64,000 nucleotides of DNA. Origin: DATMNI01 sp035570275 (GTDB lineage Bacteria; Acidobacteriota; Terriglobia; Bryobacterales; Bryobacteraceae). The translations under genes and the position numbers were made by a program. The first letter of the stretch is position 1. The number at the start of each line of letters is the position of its first letter. Positions 27,245-34,376 of this stretch are shown here, piece by piece. Below the pieces are notes generated by a model that ran no database searches, was not told the origin of the DNA, and saw nothing but the letters and a program-made list of their open reading frames with translations. The stretch lies in assembly GCA_035570275.1 (NCBI GenBank), contig DATMNI010000440.1, forward strand, positions 54,742 to 118,741, read 5' to 3'.

Positions 27245-27801
27245 CACATTTGTAACTTGGTCATTCTGTAACTTGGCATTGGCCTTCGCGATTAGGTACA
27301 GCACTCCGGTCGCCTCCGTCACGGCGTGCCGATCCTCCCGAGAACTCGGTAGCTGCATCGCCGGCATCCCCGGAAAGAGTGGGCCGCAGATCCCTCCGTT
27401 TGAGGTTCGGAATCAGGCCTGCTCCACCACATTTCGCGGCTTTTGAGCTCGGAAACGCCGCGACGTTCTGCAAGCCCGTTAGGCGATCCAGGTCAACTTG
27501 ACCCGGCAATATTTCAAACAAAGGAGTTAGCCCCGAATAGAGTCGATTGCCGGGACAATTTGTCCCGTTTTGAGCGAGCTTAATTCGCCGTCGGCGTGTT
27601 CAGCAACGGATCGAACAGCAGCACTTCCAGGCGGCATTCAACAGGCGACTCTCTTTGCATATGTCGTGTGGACCTGATCACCCGCGAGGCACATCCGCGC
27701 GTGAGCACCGGTTTGGTCGCGTCCGGTCCGGTTCCGGATTCGACTCCGCTCCTGTCGAGGGCAGGCGTCTCTTGCATTCCCCTTGAAGCGGCGGAACGCA
27801 G
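27245..27801. other. 557-base region without a recognised gene, contains a terminator
   Basis: Several short open frames exist, for example a minus-strand one at 27580-27777, but none has family features or a start signal. A strong plus-strand terminator lies at 27551-27571, about 300 bases past the end of the preceding plus-strand gene, so either that mRNA has a long tail or a small RNA is made here. CTTGGTCATTCTGTAACTTGG near 27260 contains a small direct repeat (GTAACTTGG twice). Confidence 0.5.
27551..27571 (+). terminator. Rho-independent terminator
   Basis: CGGGACA, loop ATT, TGTCCCG, then TTTT: a seven-pair perfect stem followed by a short T run in the plus direction. The minus strand has no T run after the stem. 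Confidence 0.65.
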
Positions 27802-28761
27802 TCATGCGAAGAACGCCCGCCACACGGTGACCACCAGAGTGTGGGTCACCATGGCGGCCCGGATACTGCCGGCCTGGTTGCGCGCGTGGCCGCAGAACAG
27901 GCCGAGGGTGGCGGCTAGCGGGACCCACGGCCAGTTGGGGAAACGGCCCAGCCATAAGTGGGCGAATCCAAAACAGGCTGACGTGAGCAGGAGCGCGGCC
28001 GTGCGGTTCCAGGTCCAATCCTCGATCCACTGTTGCAGCACGCCGCGAAAGAAGAACTCCTCGCCCAGGGTGATGACGAAGAGGAAAGCCAGGAAGGTCC
28101 CGGCGACGCTCCACAACGGTTTGGGGGTGCTCCAATGCATGGCCTTGAGCGCCAGGGCCAGGGGGATGCCGACGGGCAAAAAGTAAAGGAAGTGCAGCCC
28201 GCCGATGCGCCAGTCTTTCCGGGTGGGCAGGAAGCCGTAGCCGGTTTCGCGCACGCGGCGCTCCAGAATCAGCGACATGACGGCGATCTGGTAGACGGCC
28301 ACTTTGCCGAGGATGGCGATGTCGGCTCCTTTGACCGGCGCCGGATAGATGGGGTCGAAATAGCGGCCGAGCAGGACGGCCGCGATGAGGATGAGGAAGG
28401 CCAGATCGACCGCCGCCACGGCCGGCAGGACCACGTACCAGAGGCTCAGCGCCAGAGCCAGCGCCATCAGTTTCACCAGGCTGACGAACTGAAACGGCAC
28501 GGCGCCGCAGCAACAAACCAGGTAGGGCAGGACGGCGGAGGCCACCAGGAATCCGGGCAAGGGCGCGCCGGCGAGACGTTCGCGAAGGTCGGGAAAGGCC
28601 GGGACCAGATAGAATGGATATTCCACCAGGATGGCTGCCAACGCAGGAATGGCCGCCCAGCTTGGAATGCCCTTGAGGCGAGCGAACCCGATGCCGACTA
28701 CGCTCAGCGCCACCCAGCCGATCAGCAAAGCCGCCTGGAAGGCGCCGCGCGATTTGGTCAT
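27802..28761 (-). CDS. CPBP-family intramembrane metalloprotease (CAAX protease-like)
   Basis: A 319-residue polytopic membrane protein with about eight hydrophobic segments. Near the C-terminus are the three CPBP (Abi) motifs: GEEFFFRGVL with the glutamate pair and arginine, FGFAHLWLG with a histidine, and MVTHTLV with the last histidine. These form the zinc or water-activating site inside the membrane. Family members process prenylated proteins in eukaryotes and peptides or bacteriocins in bacteria; here the role is unknown. ATG 28761 is chosen because TAGAAT is seven bases upstream. The start region overlaps the start of the divergent gene at 28754. Confidence 0.85.
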   Translation of the reverse strand: MTKSRGAFQAALLIGWVALSVVGIGFARLKGIPSWAAIPALAAILVEYPFYLVPAFPDLRERLAGAPLPGFLVASAVLPYLVCCCGAVPFQFVSLVKLMALALALSLWYVVLPAVAAVDLAFLILIAAVLLGRYFDPIYPAPVKGADIAILGKVAVYQIAVMSLILERRVRETGYGFLPTRKDWRIGGLHFLYFLPVGIPLALALKAMHWSTPKPLWSVAGTFLAFLFVITLGEEFFFRGVLQQWIEDWTWNRTAALLLTSACFGFAHLWLGRFPNWPWVPLAATLGLFCGHARNQAGSIRAAMVTHTLVVTVWRAFFA

Positions 28762-29536
28762 CGGCCTCATTCTAGCACTCGGCCTTTTGCCGCCCGGCGC
28801 GCGGCCGGCAGGTGCGGCCCCCGGTGCGGAGAATGTTGCGGCCAATGTCGCACCCGCCGATGCATCCGATGACGCTCCCGCCAACCTGGCGAAGCTGGTG
28901 GCACACCGCGAAACCGAAACGGAAGTGGAGCGCAACGAATATACGTACCGCCAGAGCGTGACCCTGGACGAACTGGACAGCCACGGCGCGGCGCGCGGCC
29001 AGTATCGCGAAACGCGGGATATCATCTTTTCGCCGAAGCACGAGCGTTCGGAGAGTCTGATTGGCCGGCCGGAAAACGGGCTGAAGAACCTGATTCTGAC
29101 AGAAGAAGACTTCCACGACATCCGGGAAATTCAACCGCTGGTGCTGACCGAGGAGCGCCTGTGGATTTACGAGACCAAGATTCGGGGCGAGGAAACGGTG
29201 GACGGCGTGGATTGCTGGGTGCTCCAGGTGCGCCCGCGCCAGATCCTGCAGGGACAACGGCTGTTCGACGGCATGATCTGGGTGGACAAGAAGGAATTCA
29301 ACATAGTGCGTATGGAAGGCCAGGCGGTGCCGCAGATCCGGACCACGAAATCGGAGAATCTATTTCCACGCTTCACCACGATCCGGAAACCGATTGACGG
29401 CAAGTACTGGTTTCCGGTCTATACGTATGCGGACGACACCCTCTTTTTCCGTGGAGGGCCGCAGCGGGAGCGGCTGCGGATTGCCTACACGAACTACAAG
29501 CGATTCGGTGTGGAATCGACGTTTACGCCGAAATAA
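28754..29536 (+). CDS. Exported LolA/outer-membrane-lipoprotein-sorting-like protein
   Basis: A 260-residue exported protein of the type found next to lipoprotein-sorting-like families in acidobacteria: strands such as YRQSVTLDEL, RDIIFSPKHERSE, CWVLQVRPRQILQGQRLFDG and VDKKEFNIVRMEGQ make a half-barrel like LolA/LolB. TTG 28754 is chosen because it opens a signal peptide (LVIGLILALGLLPPG) with GGAAGG upstream; a longer frame to 28631 lies antisense to the CPBP gene. The start overlaps the divergent CPBP start by eight bases. Followed after 14 bases by the ygiB-like gene, suggesting an operon. Confidence 0.72.
   Translation: MVIGLILALGLLPPGARPAGAAPGAENVAANVAPADASDDAPANLAKLVAHRETETEVERNEYTYRQSVTLDELDSHGAARGQYRETRDIIFSPKHERSESLIGRPENGLKNLILTEEDFHDIREIQPLVLTEERLWIYETKIRGEETVDGVDCWVLQVRPRQILQGQRLFDGMIWVDKKEFNIVRMEGQAVPQIRTTKSENLFPRFTTIRKPIDGKYWFPVYTYADDTLFFRGGPQRERLRIAYTNYKRFGVESTFTPK
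28769..28774 (-). promoter_or_regulatory. -10 box TAGAAT, 7 nt before ATG (minus strand)
   Basis: On the minus strand TAGAAT, GAGGCCG, ATG. The box lies inside the signal-peptide codons of the divergent plus-strand gene. Leaderless transcription of the CPBP gene is predicted, although GAGG in the spacer could also act as a very close ribosome binding site. Confidence 0.45.
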
Positions 29537-29550
29537 GGTTGACGGTAACC

Positions 29551-29937
29551 ATGAAGAAGTCGGCCAGGAAGTCGGCGAAGGTTACGATCGCCGCGGTGGC
29601 CGCCATGGGGTTGGCCATGTGCGGCAGACGGCACCCCGATCCCTGCGAGGCGGCAACTTTCAACGAAATAGCATGCCAGGACGCCGTGCGCAGCGGCGGG
29701 TACTATTGGCAGGGATCATGGTTTCCGATGATGTACAGCTACCCGTATCCCTATTACTACGATTCCTACCGGAGACGTCTGTCGGGCGGCGGAACGGTGG
29801 TATCGGCGCCTGGCCAGTCTTATGGGCGGCCCGGCGTTAGTGCGCCCGATGGGGCGCCGGGCGGGTCATCGGGTGTGGAACGCGGCGGTTTTGGATCGAC
29901 AGGCTCGGGTCACGGAGCGGGGGAAGCGGGGGAATAA
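29551..29937 (+). CDS. YgiB-like (DUF1190) exported protein
   Basis: A 128-residue protein with an N-terminal basic/hydrophobic export segment ending in a cysteine (LAMCGRRH, residues near 25), possibly a lipoprotein. After DPCEAATFNEIACQDA comes a low-complexity Tyr/Pro/Gly tail (YPYPYYYDSY) ending in ERGGFGSTGSG. Enterobacterial YgiB has the same plan: cysteine pair in a short N-terminal part, Gly/aromatic middle, RGGFG near the end, and it is encoded directly before ygiC, a glutathionylspermidine-synthase-like gene. Exactly that order is found here (one base apart). Function of YgiB proteins is unknown. Confidence 0.65.
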   Translation: MKKSARKSAKVTIAAVAAMGLAMCGRRHPDPCEAATFNEIACQDAVRSGGYYWQGSWFPMMYSYPYPYYYDSYRRRLSGGGTVVSAPGQSYGRPGVSAPDGAPGGSSGVERGGFGSTGSGHGAGEAGE

Positions 29938-29938
29938 A

Positions 29939-31069
29939 ATGCGAAGGATGGCAGCGGAACCGCGGGCGGATTGGCAGAAGAAGGTGGAAGAAGCCGGTCT
30001 GGTCTGGCATACCGGCGAACAGCCTTATTGGAATGAAGCCGCGTTTTACGAATTCACCGCGAAGGAAATCGACGTTCTGGAAGCGGCCACGAACGAGCTC
30101 GAAAAGATGACGCTTCAGGCAGCGCAGCACGTGATCGACAACCGGCTCTACTCGAAGCTCGGGATCGCGGAGACGGCCATTCCGCTGATTGAAAGCTCGT
30201 GGGAGGCGGAGCCGCCGTCGCTCTATGGCCGCTTCGACTTGAGCTACGACGGCGTCAACCCGCCCAAACTTCTGGAGTACAATGCGGACACGCCGACCTC
30301 GCTGCTGGAGGCCGCGGTGGTGCAGTGGTACTGGCTGCAGGATCTGTATCCCAAGCGCGACCAGTTCAATTCGCTTCACGAGCGCCTGATCGCGTTGTGG
30401 AAGGAACTGGCCGCGTACTTGCCCGGGCGGCGGATCGACTTCTGCTCGATGGACGATGTCGAAGACGGGATGACCGTGACCTATTTGCAGGACACGGCAC
30501 AGCAGGCCGGCTTGGAGGCGTCGAGCTTTCCGATCGATGAAATCGGCTGGAACGGCGCATCGTTTGTGGGGCCCGACGACCGGCCATTGGGCGCGGTTTT
30601 CAAGCTTTACCCGTGGGAGTGGATGGTGCGCGAGGAGTTCGGCAAGCACCTGGGCGCGGCCGCGACGCTATGGATGGAGCCGCCGTGGAAGATGCTGCTG
30701 TCGAACAAGGGAATCCTGCCGGTTCTGTGGGAGCTTTACCCGCGGCATCCGTACCTGCTCGAGGCCAGCTTCGACGGACCGGGCCTGATGATGTCGTGGG
30801 TCAGGAAGCCGCTGCTGGGACGGGAAGGCGCCAACATTACGCTGCACCAGCCTGGAAAAGACATCGAGACCGGCGGCGATTACGGCGCCGAAGGCTTCGT
30901 GTACCAGCAGTTGGCGCCGCTAAAGAGTTTCGATGGGATGCACCCGGTTCTGGGGAGTTGGGTGATTGGGCACGAGGATGGCAATGCGGCCGGGGGAATG
31001 GGAGTGCGGGAGGCCGACGGCCCTATTACGACCAACACCAGCCGGTTTGTACCGCACCTGTTCGACTGA
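29939..31069 (+). CDS. Glutathionylspermidine synthase-like ATP-grasp ligase (YgiC/YjfC family)
   Basis: A 376-residue protein matching the C-terminal synthetase part of glutathionylspermidine synthase. Motifs include LEYNADTPTSLLEAAVVQW, FKLYPWEWM, and the terminal GSWVIGHEDGNAAGGMGVRE that is strongly conserved in the family. It should be an ATP-dependent carboxylate-amine ligase; whether it makes a glutathione-polyamine or modifies a peptide is unknown, and YgiC itself has no amidase half, as here. ATG 29939 follows GCGGGGGA by six bases. Paired with the ygiB-like gene. Confidence 0.85.
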   Translation: MRRMAAEPRADWQKKVEEAGLVWHTGEQPYWNEAAFYEFTAKEIDVLEAATNELEKMTLQAAQHVIDNRLYSKLGIAETAIPLIESSWEAEPPSLYGRFDLSYDGVNPPKLLEYNADTPTSLLEAAVVQWYWLQDLYPKRDQFNSLHERLIALWKELAAYLPGRRIDFCSMDDVEDGMTVTYLQDTAQQAGLEASSFPIDEIGWNGASFVGPDDRPLGAVFKLYPWEWMVREEFGKHLGAAATLWMEPPWKMLLSNKGILPVLWELYPRHPYLLEASFDGPGLMMSWVRKPLLGREGANITLHQPGKDIETGGDYGAEGFVYQQLAPLKSFDGMHPVLGSWVIGHEDGNAAGGMGVREADGPITTNTSRFVPHLFD

Positions 31070-31076
31070 GAAGTTC

Positions 31077-31162
31077 AGTCATCAGTTTTCAGTCGTCAGT
31101 CAAGACGTGCGGCCCCCCTGCGCTGATTTTCACTGATTACTGACGACTGATAACTGATAACT
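31077..31162. repeat. Long inverted repeat between convergent genes (CAGTCGTCAGT type)
   Basis: The arm at 31077-31100 (contains CAGTTTTCAGTCGTCAGT) and the arm at 31139-31162 (ACTGACGACTGATAACTGAT) pair over 24 positions with two mismatches, with 38 bases between. It lies exactly between the ligase gene and the convergent flgL, where a bidirectional terminator would be expected, but there is no T run. A single similar arm (TCAGACGTCAGCTTTCAGCT) is seen near 43624. Confidence 0.7.
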
Positions 31163-31168
31163 AATTCG

Positions 31169-32089
31169 TCACGCAAGGAAATCAAAGAGCGTAGTGTGCG
31201 GCATCTTGCCTTGCATCTGGAACGAGGCCTGCAGTTGGATGTTGCCCTGGTTCATGAGCATGGCCTCGGCGGCCACATCGGCATCCTGTTTCTGGCTCAG
31301 TTGGGTTTGCAGTTGGACGTCATATTGATCGGCGAAATTGCTGGCGTCCGTAATGCGGTTTTCCACCGATCCATAGAAGGCCTGGGCGGTATTCAGGTGA
31401 TCGGATGCCTGATGCAGCGATTGGACTGCCGTTGTGATCCCGGCCGTGTCGTTGTTCTGTAGAGCCAGGCGGAGGCTGTTTAGCGACGCGAACACATTGT
31501 CTGGAGCCAGGCTATCGTCGGCATTCCGGCTGTCGAAGATGTCTTGTGCCGTCTTCCCAACCGCGAACGATCCTCCGGAAGGATCTTCCACGCGCTGTGT
31601 GGCGGGCGCCGTCACCAGCCGATCCACTCCGTTGGCCGCGGTTGGGTCGGAGACATATGCGGGAGCGTTGTCCGCGTCGCCGCTGAAAATATAGCGGCCT
31701 TGCACGGTGGTACGGCTGGTAGCCAGCATTTGGTCTTGCAGGGACTGCACTTCGGCTGCGAGACTCTGGCGGCCGGTGGCGTCAAGCGTGAAATTGGCCC
31801 CCTGACTGCCCAGCGTAATAGCCCGGTCCATGAGTTTGGTCGCCGAGGTCAGGGCACTATCGGCGGCATTGGCATCGGTTTTCGCCAGACCGAGGTTGCT
31901 CTGGATTTGGGAGTTGTGGGCAATGTCGGAGCGAAGTTGAAGGATGGCGTCGATTTCGTCCGGTGCATCGGACGCCACGTTGACCTTTTTGCCGGACGAG
32001 ATCTGTTGCGTCGCGTCGGCAATTTGTTGTTGGACACGCTCCACATTGACCAGGAAGGCTGCGGAAGCGGGGCTGAGATTCGTCACCAT
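31169..32089 (-). CDS. flgL: Flagellar hook-filament junction protein FlgL
   Basis: A 306-residue flagellin-superfamily protein forming the second hook-filament junction ring. The N-terminal helix region (VNVERVQQQIADATQQISSGK, then VASDAPDEIDAILQLRSDI) and the C-terminal helix (SQKQDADVAAEAMLMNQGNI) are the parts that pair in the axial structure; RYIFSGDAD is a family hallmark. Last gene of the flgM-flgN-flgK-flgL series, 11 bases after flgK, with AAGG ahead of the ATG. Exported through the flagellar type III apparatus. Confidence 0.93.
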   Translation of the reverse strand: MVTNLSPASAAFLVNVERVQQQIADATQQISSGKKVNVASDAPDEIDAILQLRSDIAHNSQIQSNLGLAKTDANAADSALTSATKLMDRAITLGSQGANFTLDATGRQSLAAEVQSLQDQMLATSRTTVQGRYIFSGDADNAPAYVSDPTAANGVDRLVTAPATQRVEDPSGGSFAVGKTAQDIFDSRNADDSLAPDNVFASLNSLRLALQNNDTAGITTAVQSLHQASDHLNTAQAFYGSVENRITDASNFADQYDVQLQTQLSQKQDADVAAEAMLMNQGNIQLQASFQMQGKMPHTTLFDFLA

Positions 32090-32100
32090 AGAATTGGACC

Positions 32101-33528
32101 TTAAGGGATCATATCGATTGTGGTTTGAGTGAGTTGGTCAAGCACGGTTATTAGCTTGGAGACCGCCTGGTAGGCCCTTTGGAATTCAACCAGGATGGTC
32201 GCCTCCTCATCCAGCGAAACACCGGAGGCCTGCTGCCGGACCGACTGAGCCTGTGCCACCAGGGACTGTTGAACCTGAGACTGGTCCGTCGCGTTGTTCA
32301 ACTGGCCGCCGACGCGCCCGGCTAATGCCCCAAAGAACTGGCTGTAGCTGACCCCATCGATTTTGTCGGCGGTGTCAACCGGGCTCGCCAACGCCGATAG
32401 GGCTAGCGCGACTCCGTTCGAGACGTTGGCGACTGGATCGCTGGCCGCCAATTGGTCCGAGGTGACATTGGGATCGACCGAAATAGTTTGGGCCACCGTG
32501 GCATCGTTCGAGGTGTCGTAAGTAAACAACGGAACGCCACTCGTTCCTGGGGAGCTTTCGCCGGCGGTCAGCAGTTGGTTAACGCGGTCGGCGAACTGCT
32601 TGGCCATGCGATTGAGGTCGCCCGGTTGGTAGGAGTCGCCGAGATAGGAGGGCAGAACCTGGTTGCGCACATGCAGCAGCGCGCCCAGTTTGCCGTTGGT
32701 GATCTCGGAATTGATGTCGGCGCCGTCCGAAGCCTTTACCTGAACGTTGGCGGGCGCGCCGGGATAAGTGGGCGGCGGCGCCGTCGGTATGCTCTGGGCG
32801 AAACCGAGCTGATATTGCTTGTCTTCGGCCAGCAGCAACCGGTTGCCACCCAGCGCTACGGTTACGCTGCCATCGGCCTCCCTGGTAGCCGTGATATCGG
32901 CCAGTTGAGACAGGCTTTCGAGGGTCGAATTTACCTGCGCGTCGAGGCCGGCATCGTGGCTGTTGCCCGCCATGGCCAGTTTGTTTAGCTGCCGCAGTTG
33001 GCCAACCATTTGATTCACCTGGTCCACAGTCTGGCTAACCTGTTGGGTGGCGGTTTGCTCCTGGTTGGCAAGTCCGGCCGATACCTGCTGAAAGCTTTGT
33101 GCCAGCGCCGTGGCCTTGTCGATGACGGTCTGGCGGGTGGCCTGGTTCGTGGGCGAGGCTGCCCAGGCGGAGAAAGCCGTGGACATGTCATTCAGAGCTT
33201 TAGGGACGCCCTGGCTGCCGGAGATGTCGAAAAGCGATTGCAGCGAGGTCAGGCTCTCGACCATCTGCTGTTGCGCCCCAAGAGATGTAGTCTGCTGCCG
33301 TACGGTCTGGTCGGCGTACTGGTCGCGAAAGCTTTCGAGGGTTCCCGCACGCACGCCGCCAGGGGTCCCGGTAGACGGGTCAAACGGCAGGGCAATGAGC
33401 TGCAGCCTCTGCTTGGCATAACCGGGGGTGGAAGCATTCGCCACATTGTTCTGGACTGTCTGGAGTACGCTCGTATAGGCACTTAGCGTGCCCGATGAGG
33501 AGGCCAGCAAGCCAACTAGGTTTGACAT
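32101..33528 (-). CDS. flgK: Flagellar hook-associated protein FlgK
   Basis: A 475-residue protein forming the first hook-filament junction. The N-terminus has the axial-protein motif VQNNVANASTPGYAKQRL and the C-terminus the paired helix SLDEEATILVEFQRAYQA. ATG 33528 is chosen because AAGGA lies seven bases before it; the frame open upstream overlaps the flgN-like gene. Between flgN-like and flgL as in many flagellar clusters. Confidence 0.93.
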   Translation of the reverse strand: MSNLVGLLASSSGTLSAYTSVLQTVQNNVANASTPGYAKQRLQLIALPFDPSTGTPGGVRAGTLESFRDQYADQTVRQQTTSLGAQQQMVESLTSLQSLFDISGSQGVPKALNDMSTAFSAWAASPTNQATRQTVIDKATALAQSFQQVSAGLANQEQTATQQVSQTVDQVNQMVGQLRQLNKLAMAGNSHDAGLDAQVNSTLESLSQLADITATREADGSVTVALGGNRLLLAEDKQYQLGFAQSIPTAPPPTYPGAPANVQVKASDGADINSEITNGKLGALLHVRNQVLPSYLGDSYQPGDLNRMAKQFADRVNQLLTAGESSPGTSGVPLFTYDTSNDATVAQTISVDPNVTSDQLAASDPVANVSNGVALALSALASPVDTADKIDGVSYSQFFGALAGRVGGQLNNATDQSQVQQSLVAQAQSVRQQASGVSLDEEATILVEFQRAYQAVSKLITVLDQLTQTTIDMIP

Positions 33529-33532
33529 TCGT

Positions 33533-33940
33533 TTATCCTTGAATCGAGATCCGGTTCCTCTGTGGCGCCTTAGCAGGGTCACCCTGCCTGGTGTAACCGG
33601 CGCAGAGCGTGTCCCGCATTCGGCTCCAGTTTAAGTGAAAGCCGGCAGCGCCTTCGAGCAGACGGCCGGCCCGCGACACCGAAGAGCGCAGCCGCAGGGC
33701 TGCTTCGCGAGTGTTGGACCTGTGAATCATTGAGCTCTGAACCATGGAGGCTTTGCCTTCTTCCCGCAATTGAGGCTGCAACCCGGCTATCCGCCGGCCG
33801 GCGGTTTCCAGAATCCGCGCGCAGCGATCCAGCGAACCGGGCGACGGCGAGACGAGCAGCCGGATAGCCCCTTCTACTTCCAGACTTGCTGTCCGGAGTT
33901 GCTCCTCTACGTCGGCCCCCGGCATTTCGCCCTCCGGCAT
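33533..33940 (-). CDS. FlgN-like flagellar chaperone (by position)
   Basis: A 135-residue, largely helical charged protein. No strong motif is seen, but it sits between flgM (one base apart) and flgK (four bases apart), the place of FlgN, the export chaperone of FlgK and FlgL. The helical periodicity in LRTASLEVEGAIRLLVS and TREAALRLRSSVSRAGRLLE fits an FlgN-type antiparallel coil. Function is inferred from position. Confidence 0.6.
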   Translation of the reverse strand: MPEGEMPGADVEEQLRTASLEVEGAIRLLVSPSPGSLDRCARILETAGRRIAGLQPQLREEGKASMVQSSMIHRSNTREAALRLRSSVSRAGRLLEGAAGFHLNWSRMRDTLCAGYTRQGDPAKAPQRNRISIQG

Positions 33941-33941
33941 C

Positions 33942-34244
33942 TTATTTGATTCCCGCGCTCAAGGCTTCGGAGACCATACCCCTGCTGGTGGCAAGGGAAT
34001 CCGGCCGGTATTGGCCGCTTTGATACTGTGCAGCGAGAGCCTGCACACGATTGGCTCGCGACGAGCCGTCCGCCGCCATGGCGTTCGAAAGGCGGCTCAG
34101 AGTGCTGGAGAACTCAACGCGATCTTCGGACCCGGACCTGGCAGTTCCAGTCCGCGCGTTCTCGTTTCCCACCTTGTGGGTTTCTTGGGCGCGTCCTGTT
34201 TGGGCGGCCGATGTACCTGTTAAGTTACTATCGTAGACTTTCAT
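33942..34244 (-). CDS. flgM: Anti-sigma-28 factor FlgM
   Basis: A 100-residue protein with the FlgM C-terminal sigma-binding region: DRVEFSSTLSRLSNAM, RANRVQALAAQYQSG and YRPDSLATSRGMVSEAL. FlgM holds FliA (sigma-28) inactive until it is secreted through the completed hook, linking late gene expression to assembly. The N-terminal half is Ser/Thr/Gly-rich and disordered, as usual. First gene of the operon; a sigma-28-like promoter is seen upstream. Confidence 0.88.
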   Translation of the reverse strand: MKVYDSNLTGTSAAQTGRAQETHKVGNENARTGTARSGSEDRVEFSSTLSRLSNAMAADGSSRANRVQALAAQYQSGQYRPDSLATSRGMVSEALSAGIK

Positions 34245-34272
34245 AACGACTCGCCAACCGTGGCTGATTCAC

Positions 34273-34300
34273 ATATCGGATGAGCATCTCCAGAGCTTTA
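34273..34300 (-). promoter_or_regulatory. Sigma-28 (FliA)-like promoter of flgM-flgN-flgK-flgL
   Basis: On the minus strand TAAAGCTC (34300-34293) is followed after 12 bases by TCCGATAT (34280-34273). The consensus is TAAAGTTT, 11 bases, GCCGATAA. It lies about 28 bases before the flgM start. One base of extra spacing and two mismatches in the -10 make it a good candidate, not proof. Confidence 0.55.
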
Positions 34301-34376
34301 GCGCAATGCATAAAATAAATGGCAGTTGACGGCTAAAGTCCTGGGTGTTTCATCCGATTGCTTCGGTATAACCCCA

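Noticed and set aside
27580..27777. 65-codon minus-strand frame ending LLFDPLLNTPTAN
   Set aside because: No start signal, no family, and an uneven composition; kept only as part of the intergenic note.
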